Positions 8,313 through 17,539 of a DNA stretch of 64,000 nt are shown piece by piece. This stretch comes from Microbacterium ginsengiterrae (GTDB lineage Bacteria; Actinomycetota; Actinomycetes; Actinomycetales; Microbacteriaceae), in contig NZ_JACHMU010000001.1 in NCBI RefSeq assembly GCF_014205075.1, positions 682,001-746,000 of the forward strand, written 5' to 3'. A model generated the notes under the pieces. The model had not been told where the DNA came from, ran no database searches, and worked only from the letters and a program-made list of their open reading frames with translations. Numbering within the stretch: the first letter of the stretch is position 1; every line of letters starts with the position of its first letter. The position numbers and the translations under genes are program-made.

Positions 8313-8912
8313 TCAGCGGAGCAGTCCGAGGGTCGCCAGAGCGGTGCGGATGAGCGTGCCGCGACCGCCCTCCATCTCGGCGGAGACCGCATCGGATGCC
8401 GCGGCCTCCGGCGAGAACCACGTGACCTCCAGGGCGTCCTGCCTCGGCTCGCACGTCCCGGTCACCGGCACGATGAACGCCAGGGACACCGCGTGCTGCC
8501 GGTCGTCGTGATAGGCGCTGACGCCGGGCAGCGGGAAGTACTCGGCCACCGTGAACGGCTGGGGCTGGAGCGGGAGCAGCGGGAACGCCATGGGCCCGAG
8601 ATCGTTCTCGATGTGCCGGAATAGCGCGTCGCGGACCGTCTCGCCGAACCGGACGCGTCCGGACACGATCGTGCGGGTCATCTCACCCAGCGGCGTGGAT
8701 CGGAGGAGGACACCGACCTCGGTCACCTGGCCCGTCCCGTCCGTGCGGACCGGGATGGCCTCCACGTACAGCATCGGCAGGCGCCGCCTGGCCTCGGCGA
8801 GTTCGAACTCGCTGAGCCACCCGGGGTTGCCTGCGTCGTTCGGAAGCTCTCCGAACGCGGAGAGGTCGTCGTCCTCGCCGTCGGGATCGGGGTCTGGTGT
8901 GCGCACCGCCAT
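8313..8912 (-). CDS. NUDIX-fold protein with degenerate Nudix box (DUF4916-like)
   Basis: A 199-residue protein of the NUDIX-like family common in actinobacteria. The region SGRVRFGETVRDALFRHIENDLGP matches the position of a Nudix box, but the catalytic REUXEE core reads RHIEND, so diphosphate hydrolysis is doubtful. The N-terminal 30 residues are acidic and probably disordered. It is divergent from the esterase gene 44 bases away. The start has no clear Shine-Dalgarno and a TAGAAA-like -10 is about six bases upstream, so it may be leaderless. The role is unknown. Confidence 0.75.
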   Translation of the reverse strand: MAVRTPDPDPDGEDDDLSAFGELPNDAGNPGWLSEFELAEARRRLPMLYVEAIPVRTDGTGQVTEVGVLLRSTPLGEMTRTIVSGRVRFGETVRDALFRHIENDLGPMAFPLLPLQPQPFTVAEYFPLPGVSAYHDDRQHAVSLAFIVPVTGTCEPRQDALEVTWFSPEAAASDAVSAEMEGGRGTLIRTALATLGLLR

Positions 8913-8956
8913 GCACCATTTCTACCAGTGTCGGTCGCCGCTGGCAGGATGGCGGT

Positions 8957-9610
8957 GTGACCGATTCCCTGACGATCGACGCGAACGCGACCCGCTGGAG
9001 CCGCGGAGACCGCACCGGGCTGCCGCTGCTGGTGCTCCTGCACGGCTACGGATCCGACGAGAACGATCTGTTCGGACTCGTCCCATCGCTGCCGAGCGGG
9101 ATCGCCGTGGCATCCGTCGCCGCGCCGCTCACGCCGCCGTGGCCGGCACCAGGCCGCTCCTGGTACCCCATCGAGGGAGACGAGAGCCGGCATCCCGATG
9201 CCGTCACCGACGCGGGACGCGCGCTCCTGCGCTGGCTCGACGACGCGGCAGCCGACGCGCCGTCCGTCGCCCTGCTGGGCTTCTCGCAGGGGGCGGCGGT
9301 GTCACTGCAGGCGATGCGCCTGGATGCCGCGCGGTTCGGCGCGATCGTGGCTCTCAGCGGCTACGCGTCCCCCGGCGACCTGCCAGGGGACGACGCACTG
9401 CGCACCTCGCGCCCTCGCGTCTTCTGGGGGCGAGGAACGCACGACGACGTCATCCCCCCGGTGCTCATCGACCACACGGCGCAGTGGCTGCCCGACCACT
9501 CCGAACTCACCGGCCGGGTCTACCAGGGGCTGACCCACAGCGTCTCCGAGGAGGAACTGCGAGACGTCCACGTCTTCGTGGAGAAGTGGCGCGACGACGC
9601 AACGGCCTGA
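8957..9610 (+). CDS. Phospholipase/carboxylesterase-family alpha/beta hydrolase
   Basis: A 217-residue single-domain serine hydrolase. The oxyanion region LLHGYGSDEND is near residue 30, the nucleophile is in GFSQGAA, and the acid and base are the D of GTHDDVIP and the H of GLTHSVS. These match the acyl-protein thioesterase/carboxylesterase family, whose bacterial members hydrolyse short esters. The start is GTG at 8957, six bases after a CAGGAT box. A longer upstream in-frame reading would overlap the divergent NUDIX-like gene. The substrate is unknown, and the gene has no operon partner. Confidence 0.85.
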   Translation: MTDSLTIDANATRWSRGDRTGLPLLVLLHGYGSDENDLFGLVPSLPSGIAVASVAAPLTPPWPAPGRSWYPIEGDESRHPDAVTDAGRALLRWLDDAAADAPSVALLGFSQGAAVSLQAMRLDAARFGAIVALSGYASPGDLPGDDALRTSRPRVFWGRGTHDDVIPPVLIDHTAQWLPDHSELTGRVYQGLTHSVSEEELRDVHVFVEKWRDDATA

Positions 9611-9614
9611 CGCC

Positions 9615-9929
9615 TCAGCGTGCGGCGTCAGGGTCTTCCGGCCCCGACTCCCCCTGCTGCTCATCCGCGCGCGGGCTCTCCGGACCCTGAGCGTCCGAGG
9701 CCTCACTCTCGAGAGCGCTTTCGTCCGGTTGCCCCTCGCGCCCACCACGTCCGGTGGCACCGAAGGCGACGGCGAAGGCGATGCCGACCCCCACGCCGAT
9801 CCCGATGCCGAGTCCCATGTTGCCCAACGCGGCCCCCATCGCGACGCCGACGCCCATCCCCAGTGCGATGCCGATGCCCCAGCCGGCGCGCTGGCGCGCT
9901 TCACTGCTGCTGATGTCTCTGTCCGCCAT
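9615..9929 (-). CDS. Glycine-rich small membrane protein, unknown function
   Basis: A 104-residue protein. A short polar N-terminus is followed by two glycine-rich hydrophobic stretches (about residues 16-58) made of repeated GIGIG/GVGVA units, then an acidic, probably disordered tail ending in DAAR. Such proteins are common in Microbacteriaceae, but I know of no function for them. The stop nearly touches the convergent esterase stop. GGAGG lies unusually close to the ATG, so the start may be slightly off. The upstream region is shared with the ABC-F promoter and contains an 18-base palindrome at 9963-9980. Confidence 0.65.
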   Translation of the reverse strand: MADRDISSSEARQRAGWGIGIALGMGVGVAMGAALGNMGLGIGIGVGVGIAFAVAFGATGRGGREGQPDESALESEASDAQGPESPRADEQQGESGPEDPDAAR

Positions 9930-9962
9930 GCCTCCACGGTACGGGCGGACGGGCTGCGGAGC

Positions 9963-9980
9963 ATCCGTCGCGCGACGGAT
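9963..9980. promoter_or_regulatory. Perfect 18-base palindrome between divergent genes
   Basis: ATCCGTCGCGCGACGGAT is fully self-complementary with no loop. It lies 33 bases upstream of the glycine-rich protein start and 20 bases before the -35 box of the ABC-F gene. The lack of a loop makes a dimeric-repressor operator more likely than a terminator. No regulator gene is adjacent. Confidence 0.5.
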
Positions 9981-9999
9981 CTCGAGCAGAATCCCCCCC

Positions 10000-10028
10000 T
10001 TGCGGACCGCGACACGCCCGGGTAGCAT
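10000..10028 (+). promoter_or_regulatory. Promoter of the ABC-F gene
   Basis: TTGCGG (10000-10005), a 17-base spacer and TAGCAT (10023-10028) form a reasonable vegetative promoter. Transcription from about 10035 would give a leader of roughly 160 bases before the ABC-F start codon. Confidence 0.5.
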
Positions 10029-10098
10029 CGTCGAGTCCTGTCCGCCGTGTTGGGAAGTTCATTGATCTGAGTCGTCGCCTCCGCGCCCATCCGACCGC

Positions 10099-10171
10099 GC
10101 GCTGACACGACCCTTCCTCTCGGCCTCGCCGCCGCCGTTCTCGGCGCTTCCTCGGCGACCGGTGTCAGTGC
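10099..10171 (+). promoter_or_regulatory. Structured leader upstream of the ABC-F gene
   Basis: Bases 10099-10108 pair with 10162-10171 in a 10-bp stem with one G-U pair (core CTGACAC with GTGTCAG). The stem encloses a C-rich, repetitive loop and ends 22 bases before the start codon. Antibiotic-responsive ABC-F genes in other bacteria often have attenuator leaders. Whether this one is regulatory is only a suggestion. Confidence 0.35.
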
Positions 10172-10193
10172 ACCCGCACGCTCAGGAGACACC

Positions 10194-11963
10194 ATGTCAA
10201 CACCGACCACCCATGCATCGGTCACCCTCGACCGACTCACCTTCACCTGGCCGAACGGATCGACGGCCCTCGACGGCATCTCGGGCACCTTCGGCACCGG
10301 CCGCACCGGTCTTGTCGGACGCAACGGCTCCGGCAAGTCGACGCTGCTGCGACTGATCGCCGGAGACCTGTGTCCCACCTCCGGTCACATCAGTACGAGC
10401 GGAGACGTCGCGTATCTGCCGCAACGTCTGACACTCGAGACGGACCGCCGTGTGGCAGAGCTCCTCGGCGTCGCCACCGCTCTGGACGCCGTGCGCGCCA
10501 TCACCGCCGGCGACGCCGACCCCGCCCACTTCGACGCCGTCGGAGACGACTGGGACATCGAGGCGCGCGCCGAGGTCGCACTCGCGGAGGCCGGGCTGGA
10601 TCCGTCCTTCCTCGACCGCCGGGTCGGTGAACTGTCCGGCGGGGAAGCAGTGCTGGTGGCGATCGCCGGCATCCGCCTCCGGCGCGCTCCCGTCACGCTG
10701 CTCGATGAACCGACCAACAACCTCGACCGTGATGCCCGAGCGAAGCTCGCGGCGATGGTCACCGCGTGGAGGGGCGCGCTCATCGTGGTCAGTCACGACG
10801 TGACGCTGCTCGACCTCATGGACGACACCGCCGAGCTCTACGGTCAGACCCTCAGCGTGTTCGGCGGGCCGTACTCCGAGTGGCGGGCCTGGCTGGAGGC
10901 GGAGCAGAACGCCGCCCGCCAGGCCGAGCGCGACGCGAAGCAGGCGTTCAAGAAGGAGAAGCGTCAACGCATCGAGGCCGAGCTGAAGCTCGCGGGGCGG
11001 GCCAGGATGGCGCACAAGGCCGAGGTCGAGAAGCGCGTGCCGAAGATCATCGCCCACGGCAGGCGGATGGCGGCCGAGGTGTCCGCCGGCAGACTCCGCG
11101 GCGAGGTCGCGGAGAAGGAAGCGGAGGCGCGCGCGGCCCTCGACGTGGCCGGGCACCGCGTCCGCGATGACGCCTCCATGCGTATCGAGCTGCCGGACCC
11201 CGGCGTCTCCCGCGGCCGCCGCATCGCGACGATCGGGGACGCCGAGCGCAGCTTCGTCATTCAGGGACCGGAGCGCGTGGCACTCATCGGCCGCAACGGC
11301 GTCGGCAAGACGACGCTGCTGCAGCGGCTGGTGGCCTCCGCAGCCGGGCACGACTCCGGAGATTCTTCGCAGATCCGCGCCGATTCGGCCGCGGAGACCT
11401 CAGAAGCGCAGATTCTCCGGAGTTGTGACCCGGATGCCGCGGCGAGCCAGGATGCCGCGGCGAGCGCCGCCGTGGGCACAGCGGCGGCCGCGCCGACTCT
11501 CACCGCCACGGCGCACACCGATCGCGTCGGCTACCTCCCGCAGCGGATCGACGGGCTCGACGAGTCGCGATCCGTCATCGCGAACGTCGCCCGTGCGGCT
11601 CCGCAGATCCCCGAGAAGGAGCTGCGCAACCGGCTGGCACGCTTCCTCATCCGCGGCGACACCACGGACAGGCCGGTCGGGACGCTCTCCGGCGGCGAGC
11701 GCTTCCGCACGGCACTGGCGACCCTGTTGCTCGCCGACCCCGCGCCGCACCTCGTCGTGCTCGACGAGCCGACGAACAACCTCGATCTCGACACGGTCGA
11801 TCAGGTCGTCGACGCTCTGCGGGCGTACCGGGGCGCCGTCATCATCGTCAGCCACGACGACGCGTTCCTCGCCCGTCTCGACCTCGACCTCACCCTCGAG
11901 CTCGATGCCACCGGCCGGCTGAGCGATTCGCAGACGGAGCAGGATCCCGGCAGCGGGGCGTGA
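10194..11963 (+). CDS. ABC-F family ATPase
   Basis: A 589-residue soluble protein with two ABC ATPase domains and no membrane segment. Domain 1 has Walker [10 protein letters not shown] (42-50), LSGGE (near 147) and [11 protein letters not shown] charged linker (about 235-330, rich in K, R and E) follows. Domain 2 has GRNGVGKTT (near 366), LSGGE and [14 protein letters not shown] proteins act on the ribosome, resolving stalled states or protecting against antibiotics. An 86-base palindromic element encodes residues about 385-413 in the variable loop after the second Walker A and keeps the frame open. AGGAG precedes the ATG. An antibiotic-protection role is possible but unproven. Confidence 0.88.
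   Translation: MSTPTTHASVTLDRLTFTWPNGSTALDGISGTFGTGRTGLVGRNGSGKSTLLRLIAGDLCPTSGHISTSGDVAYLPQRLTLETDRRVAELLGVATALDAVRAITAGDADPAHFDAVGDDWDIEARAEVALAEAGLDPSFLDRRVGELSGGEAVLVAIAGIRLRRAPVTLLDEPTNNLDRDARAKLAAMVTAWRGALIVVSHDVTLLDLMDDTAELYGQTLSVFGGPYSEWRAWLEAEQNAARQAERDAKQAFKKEKRQRIEAELKLAGRARMAHKAEVEKRVPKIIAHGRRMAAEVSAGRLRGEVAEKEAEARAALDVAGHRVRDDASMRIELPDPGVSRGRRIATIGDAERSFVIQGPERVALIGRNGVGKTTLLQRLVASAAGHDSGDSSQIRADSAAETSEAQILRSCDPDAAASQDAAASAAVGTAAAAPTLTATAHTDRVGYLPQRIDGLDESRSVIANVARAAPQIPEKELRNRLARFLIRGDTTDRPVGTLSGGERFRTALATLLLADPAPHLVVLDEPTNNLDLDTVDQVVDALRAYRGAVIIVSHDDAFLARLDLDLTLELDATGRLSDSQTEQDPGSGA
11346..11431. repeat. 86-base palindromic element inside the ABC-F gene (copy 1)
   Basis: The element begins GGGCACGACTCCGGAG (11346-11361) and ends CTCCGGAGTTGTGACCC (11415-11431), near-perfect inverted termini. 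It is exactly as long as the copy at 44626-44711. The interior resembles the reverse complement of that copy (shared blocks TTCGC, GATC and TTCGGC). It lies in frame in the loop after the second Walker A of the ABC-F protein and reads AGHDSG...SAAET...SCDP. Confidence 0.75.
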
Positions 11964-12019
11964 TTCGGTGACCGTGTCAAGGGGTCAGCCGTAGCATCCC
12001 ATTGTCCGATGCCTGAACG

Positions 12020-15000
12020 ATGATGGACAGGATGAGCAGCGTACTCGACCGCTTCACTCCGGCCACGCAGGACTGGTTCCGGGGAGCGTTCGCCGCGCCC
12101 ACGAACGCGCAGGCCGGCGCCTGGGAGGCGATCTCGGCGGGCAAGCACGCCCTGGTCGTCGCCCCGACCGGTTCGGGCAAGACGCTGTCGGCGTTCCTCT
12201 GGGCCATCGACAGCATCTTCCGCGAGAAGACGGATGCCGCCGCGGCAGCAGGCACCCGCGCGTCAGCCAAGGCGGAGTCCGCATCGAAGAAGAGCACGCG
12301 GTCGAAACGGGATGCCGCCGCGAAGGACGGCGCCGGTACCCGCGTCCTCTACATCTCTCCGCTCAAGGCACTCGGCGTCGACGTCGAACGGAACCTCCGC
12401 TCTCCGCTGGTGGGCATCGGGCAGTCCGCCAGGAGGCTCGGCGTCGACGCACCCGGCGTGACGGTGGGGGTGCGCTCCGGCGACACGACATCGAGCGACC
12501 GGCGCAAGCTCGTCGCCGACCCTCCGGACATCCTCATCACGACACCGGAGTCGCTGTACCTCATGCTCACCAGCCGTGCGGGTGAGACCCTGAAGGGCGT
12601 CCACACCGTCATCATCGACGAGGTCCATGCCGTCGCGGCGACCAAGCGCGGCGCGCATCTCGCCGTGAGCCTCGAGCGTCTCGACACCCTCCGGCGCGCG
12701 GGTGGGGCGCAGGAGCCGGCGCAGCGCATCGGCCTGTCGGCGACGGTTCGCCCGATCGATGAGGTCGCCCGGTTCCTCGGCGGAACGTCCCCGGTCGAGA
12801 TCGTCGCCCCCAAGGCGTCGAAGACCTTCGAGCTGTCGGTGTCCGTGCCGATGGACGACATGACCAACCCACCGCCGCCACCCGGCGCTCCCGCGGCCGA
12901 TGACGCGGACGCCGAGTACACCGAGGTGACCGGTTCGGTGTGGCCGCACGTCGAAGAGGCGATCGTCGACCGGATCCTCGAGAACAGCTCGACGATCGTC
13001 TTCTCCAATTCTCGGCGTCTGGCCGAGCGCCTCACCGGCCGTCTGAACGAGATCTACGCCGAACGGATCGGCGTCGCCGTCCCTGACACGACCGCGCCGC
13101 CCGCGCAGATGATGGCGCAGGCCGGGGCCACCGCCGGCGCCGATCCTGTCCTGGCGAAGGCGCACCACGGTTCGGTGTCCAAGGAGCAGCGGGCGGTCGT
13201 CGAGGAGGAGCTCAAGTCCGGGCTGCTGCGCTGCGTCGTCGCCACCAGCAGCCTCGAGTTGGGCATCGACATGGGTGCCGTCGACCTGGTCATCCAGGTC
13301 GAGGCGCCGCCGTCGGCGGCCTCAGGGCTGCAGCGCGTCGGCCGCGCGGGGCACCAGGTCGGCGAGGTCAGTCGCGCCGCACTCTTCCCCAAGCACCGCG
13401 GCGACGTGCTGCACACCGCGATCGTCACCGAGCGGATGCTCGCGGGCAAGATCGAGGCGATCACGGTTCCCCGCAATCCGCTCGACATCCTCGCGCAGCA
13501 GACGGTCGCCGCCTGTGCGCTGGACGCCATCAGCGTGGAGGAGTGGTTCGAGACGGTGCGGCGCTCCGCGCCCTTCCAGGCCCTTCCCCGTTCGGCGTTC
13601 GAGGCCACGCTCGACCTGCTCGCCGGCCGCTTCCCCTCGGACGAGTTCGCCGAGCTGCGTCCGCGGCTGGTGTGGGATCGGGATGCCGGCACCCTCACCG
13701 GCCGTCCCGGTGCGCAGCGGATCGCGGTCACCAGCGGAGGGACGATCCCGGATCGAGGACTGTTCGGCGTCTTCGTCGCGGGCGAGGGCGCAGGGCGACG
13801 TGTCGGCGAACTCGACGAGGAGATGGTCTACGAGTCCAGGGTCGGCGACGTCTTCACCCTCGGCACGACCAGCTGGCGGATCGCCGAGATCACCCACGAT
13901 CGCGTGAACGTGCTGCCCGCGTACGGCCAACCGGGCAAAGTGCCGTTCTGGCACGGCGACGGCATCGGCAGGCCGTATGAGCTCGGCGAGGCCCTTGGCG
14001 CGTTCTCCCGGGAGGTGGATGCCGCGTCCCCGGAGAAGGCCACCCAGCGGCTCATCGATGCGGGCCTGGACGAGCAGGCCCGCGGAAATCTGCTCGCCCA
14101 TCTCAAGGAGCAGCGCGAGGCCACCGGGACGCTGCCCACCGACCTCAACCTCACCGTCGAGCGGGGGCGCGACGAGGTCGGCGACTGGCGCGTGATCCTC
14201 CACTCGCCCTACGGCATGAAGGTCCACGCGCCGTGGGCCCTGGCGATCAACGCCCGCGTGCGGGAGCGACTGGGCGTCGAGGGTTCTGCGGTGGCGAGCG
14301 ACGACGGCATCATCGTGCGGATCCCGGATGCCGACGCGCAGCCGCCCGGCGCGGACCTGTTCGTGTTCGACGCCGACGAGATGGAGCACATCGTCACCGA
14401 GGAGGTCGGCGGTTCCGCGCTGTTCGCCTCCCGCTTCCGGGAGTGCGCCGCCCGCGCGCTGCTCATGCCGCGCATGAACCCGAACAAGCGCACACCGCTG
14501 TGGCAGCAGCGGCAGAGGTCGGCGCAGCTGTTGGAGGTCGCCCGCCGCCACCCGACGTTCCCTGTCATCCTCGAGACGCTCCGCGAGGTCCTCCAGGACG
14601 TCTACGACCTGCCCGCACTTCGACGCCTGACCAACGCGATCGCCGAGCGCCGCGTGCGCCTCGTCGAGACCGAACCGTCGCAGCCGTCGCCCTTCGCCCG
14701 TGATCTGCTGTTCGGCTACGTGGGCGCCTTCATGTACGAGGGCGACTCGCCTCTCGCCGAACGAAGGGCCGCCGCCCTGTCGGTCGACCCCGCCCTCCTC
14801 GGCGAGCTGCTCGGCACCGTCGAGATGCGCGAGCTCCTCGACCCCGATGTGATCGCGCAGTTCGAACGCGAGGCGCAGCGACTCGATCCCGACCGTCGTG
14901 CGCGAGGGCTCGAAGGGGTCGCCGATCTGCTCCGGACGCTCGGGCCGCTCGATGCCGCCGATGTCGCGGAGCGTATGGACGAGCCCGCGAACGCCGCCGC

Positions 15001-16696
15001 GCATCTCGACGACCTCATCGCCGCCAGACGCGCGATCCCGGTGACGATCGCCGGCGTGTCCCGCGTCGCCGCGATCGAGGATGCCGGACGCCTGCGGGAC
15101 GCACTCGGCGCGGCGCTGCCCACCGGCATCCCGCTCGCCTTCCTCGAACCGTTCGCCGATCCTCTCGGCGACCTCGTCTCGCGCTACGCCCGCACGCACG
15201 GGCCGTTCACGACGGATGCCGTCGCCGCGCGATTCGGCATCGGGGCGGCCGTCGCGCGGCACACGCTGCAGCGACTGGAGCAGTCGGGGCGTGTGACCAG
15301 CGGGTACTTCCTGCCCGATGCACCGTCGGAGGGCGGCGGCTCGGCTGAGAACGAATGGTGCGACACCGAGGTCCTGCGGCGGCTGCGCATGCGATCGCTC
15401 GCGGCGATCCGCGGCAGCGTCGAGCCGGTCGCACCGGAGGCCTACGCGCGGTTCCTCCCGGACTGGCAGCGCCTCACCCGCCCGTTGGAGGGCGTCGACG
15501 GCGTCCTTGCGGTCATCGAGCAGCTGGCCGGCGTGCCGATTCCCGCCAGTGCCTGGGAATCGCTCATCCTGCCGTCAAGAGTGCGCGACTACTCCCCCGC
15601 GATGCTGGATGAGCTCACCTCGAGCGGTGAGGTGATCTGGTCCGGGCACGGCACCCTTCCCGGTCGCGACGGGTGGGTCTCGTTGCATCCGGCCGAGCTC
15701 GCGCCGTTCACGCTGCCGGAGGCCGAGGACGAGGTCGCAGACGATTCACTGGAACACGCCCTCATCGACGCGCTCAGCCGTGGCGGGGCGTACTTCGCAG
15801 GTCAGCTCAAGGAGATGGCGGGCGCCGAGAACGAGCTGTCCGTGCTCGAGGCGCTCTGGAACCTCACCTGGGCCGGCCGCGTCACCAACGACACCTTCTC
15901 CCCGGTGCGCACCCTGCTCGCCGGCGGGTCGCAGGCGCACAAGTCCGTCCGCCGCGCCCCTCGGACGCGCACGTTCCGTGGCGTCACCTTCTCCGGCCAG
16001 CCCTCCCGACCGACCGTGAGCGGCGGCCGCTGGTCGCTGCTGCCGACCCCCGATGCCGCGGACACCACCGGGAAGGCGTCACGAAGGGCGACCGTGACGG
16101 CGGGTCTTCTGCTCGATCGCTACGGCGTGGTCACCCGGGGCGCCGTGCAGTCGGAGGGCACACCCGGAGGATTCGCGCAGGCCTACCGCATCCTCGCGGG
16201 TTTCGAGGAGGCAGGGCACTGTCGACGTGGGTACGTCATCGAGAAGCTCGGGGCGGCGCAGTTCGCCGCGTCCTCCACCGTCGATCGGCTCCGCACGTTC
16301 GCGAACCTCCCCGACCCCGTCCCGCTGCGTGCGGTCACACTCGCCGCGACCGACCCCGCCAACCCCTACGGTGCCGCACTCGCCTGGCCGCGCAGGGACG
16401 GGGTCACCCATCGCCCTGGCAGGAAGGCCGGCGGTCTCGTCGTGCTCGTCGACGGCTCACTCGTGCTGTACCTGGAGCGCGGCGGACGGACAGTGCTCGC
16501 ATTCGACGACGACCCCGACGTGCTGCGGGCGGCGGCCGCCGATCTCGTGTCGACCTCGCGCACGCGCCGCCTCGACACCCTCACGGTGGAGAAGGTGAAC
16601 GGCGAGCCGATCTACGGCACCGCATTCGCCACGGCTCTGCAGGAGGCTGGCTTCGTCGCCACGCCGCGCGGCTACACGCTCCGGAAGGTCATCTGA
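12020..16696 (+). CDS. lhr: Lhr-type ATP-dependent helicase
   Basis: A 1558-residue superfamily 2 helicase. Walker A is APTGSGKT (near residue 48), the DExH box is DEVH (near 199), motif III is LSATVRP, and motif VI lies in RVGRAGHQ. The length and the large C-terminal region after the helicase core match Lhr, a 3'-to-5' single-stranded DNA translocase and RNA:DNA unwinder induced with DNA repair in mycobacteria. ATG codons at 12020 and 12032 are both possible starts, and neither has a good ribosome site. The EI24-type gene and the nei-like glycosylase follow at once, which fits a repair-linked transcription unit. Confidence 0.93.
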   Translation: MMDRMSSVLDRFTPATQDWFRGAFAAPTNAQAGAWEAISAGKHALVVAPTGSGKTLSAFLWAIDSIFREKTDAAAAAGTRASAKAESASKKSTRSKRDAAAKDGAGTRVLYISPLKALGVDVERNLRSPLVGIGQSARRLGVDAPGVTVGVRSGDTTSSDRRKLVADPPDILITTPESLYLMLTSRAGETLKGVHTVIIDEVHAVAATKRGAHLAVSLERLDTLRRAGGAQEPAQRIGLSATVRPIDEVARFLGGTSPVEIVAPKASKTFELSVSVPMDDMTNPPPPPGAPAADDADAEYTEVTGSVWPHVEEAIVDRILENSSTIVFSNSRRLAERLTGRLNEIYAERIGVAVPDTTAPPAQMMAQAGATAGADPVLAKAHHGSVSKEQRAVVEEELKSGLLRCVVATSSLELGIDMGAVDLVIQVEAPPSAASGLQRVGRAGHQVGEVSRAALFPKHRGDVLHTAIVTERMLAGKIEAITVPRNPLDILAQQTVAACALDAISVEEWFETVRRSAPFQALPRSAFEATLDLLAGRFPSDEFAELRPRLVWDRDAGTLTGRPGAQRIAVTSGGTIPDRGLFGVFVAGEGAGRRVGELDEEMVYESRVGDVFTLGTTSWRIAEITHDRVNVLPAYGQPGKVPFWHGDGIGRPYELGEALGAFSREVDAASPEKATQRLIDAGLDEQARGNLLAHLKEQREATGTLPTDLNLTVERGRDEVGDWRVILHSPYGMKVHAPWALAINARVRERLGVEGSAVASDDGIIVRIPDADAQPPGADLFVFDADEMEHIVTEEVGGSALFASRFRECAARALLMPRMNPNKRTPLWQQRQRSAQLLEVARRHPTFPVILETLREVLQDVYDLPALRRLTNAIAERRVRLVETEPSQPSPFARDLLFGYVGAFMYEGDSPLAERRAAALSVDPALLGELLGTVEMRELLDPDVIAQFEREAQRLDPDRRARGLEGVADLLRTLGPLDAADVAERMDEPANAAAHLDDLIAARRAIPVTIAGVSRVAAIEDAGRLRDALGAALPTGIPLAFLEPFADPLGDLVSRYARTHGPFTTDAVAARFGIGAAVARHTLQRLEQSGRVTSGYFLPDAPSEGGGSAENEWCDTEVLRRLRMRSLAAIRGSVEPVAPEAYARFLPDWQRLTRPLEGVDGVLAVIEQLAGVPIPASAWESLILPSRVRDYSPAMLDELTSSGEVIWSGHGTLPGRDGWVSLHPAELAPFTLPEAEDEVADDSLEHALIDALSRGGAYFAGQLKEMAGAENELSVLEALWNLTWAGRVTNDTFSPVRTLLAGGSQAHKSVRRAPRTRTFRGVTFSGQPSRPTVSGGRWSLLPTPDAADTTGKASRRATVTAGLLLDRYGVVTRGAVQSEGTPGGFAQAYRILAGFEEAGHCRRGYVIEKLGAAQFAASSTVDRLRTFANLPDPVPLRAVTLAATDPANPYGAALAWPRRDGVTHRPGRKAGGLVVLVDGSLVLYLERGGRTVLAFDDDPDVLRAAAADLVSTSRTRRLDTLTVEKVNGEPIYGTAFATALQEAGFVATPRGYTLRKVI

Positions 16697-16720
16697 CATG
16701 CATCTGATTGACTGTTGCCG

Positions 16721-17539
16721 ATGATCCGAGAGTTCGTGGTGGGCGCAGCCACCCTGCTGCGCGGTTTCCGCATGTGGACGACGCACACGCGCCTGATGGC
16801 GCTGGGTCTCATCCCCGCCTTCATCGCGTGGCTGCTGCTGCTCGCCGCACTCGTGCCGCTCGTCCTGTGGCTCGTACCGATCACCGAATGGATGACACCG
16901 TTCGCCGACGGCTGGTCGATGCCGTGGCAGGGGCTGATGCGGTTCGGCGTCGGTGCGGTCGTCGTCATCGCCGGACTCGCCCTGTCCGCGGCCGTGTTCA
17001 CCGCGCTGACACTGACGATCGGCGACCCGTTCTACCAGCGGATCTGGCGAGGCGTGGAGCGGTCACTGGGTGAGGAGCCGACCGGCGAGACCGGCTTCTG
17101 GACGACACTCGGCGAGGGCGTGCGCCTCGTGGTGCTCGGCATCCTCGTCGCCCTGCTCACACTCGTGATCGGATTCCTGCCGATCCTCGGCGGGATCGCC
17201 GCTTCCGTGATCGGCGTGCTGCTCAACGGCCGTCTCCTCGCGAGGGAGCTCACCGGGCGCGCGTTCGATGCGCGCGGCCTGCACGGCTACTCGCGATCAG
17301 CCGTGCTCCGGGCCGGCCGCGCGCGCGTGATCGGCTTCGGCGTCGCGACCCAGCTGCTCTTCCTCATTCCGTTCGGGGCGATCGTCACGATGCCCGCCGC
17401 CGTCGCCGGTTCGACTCTCCTCGCGCACGACCTCCTGCGCCGCACCGCGCCCGTCAGCCCCGGCACCGGTTCCTCGCAGCCCGCGCCTCCACCGCCGGTC
17501 GCACCGCCGCCGACGACGACGCCTCCTCCTCATGCCTGA
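16721..17539 (+). CDS. EI24/CysZ-like integral membrane protein
   Basis: A 272-residue membrane protein with about four to six hydrophobic helices (clusters near residues 30-50, 68-90, 135-165 and 205-230). It contains the family segment TIGDPFYQRIWRGVE, as in EI24 domain proteins, including the sulfate permease CysZ. The last 35 residues are a proline-rich tail (PAPPPPVAPPPTTTPPP). It starts 24 bases after Lhr and overlaps the next gene by 8 bases, so the three are probably cotranscribed. A TTG at 16715 is an alternative start. No sulfate-assimilation genes are near, so the CysZ function is uncertain. Confidence 0.75.
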   Translation: MIREFVVGAATLLRGFRMWTTHTRLMALGLIPAFIAWLLLLAALVPLVLWLVPITEWMTPFADGWSMPWQGLMRFGVGAVVVIAGLALSAAVFTALTLTIGDPFYQRIWRGVERSLGEEPTGETGFWTTLGEGVRLVVLGILVALLTLVIGFLPILGGIAASVIGVLLNGRLLARELTGRAFDARGLHGYSRSAVLRAGRARVIGFGVATQLLFLIPFGAIVTMPAAVAGSTLLAHDLLRRTAPVSPGTGSSQPAPPPPVAPPPTTTPPPHA

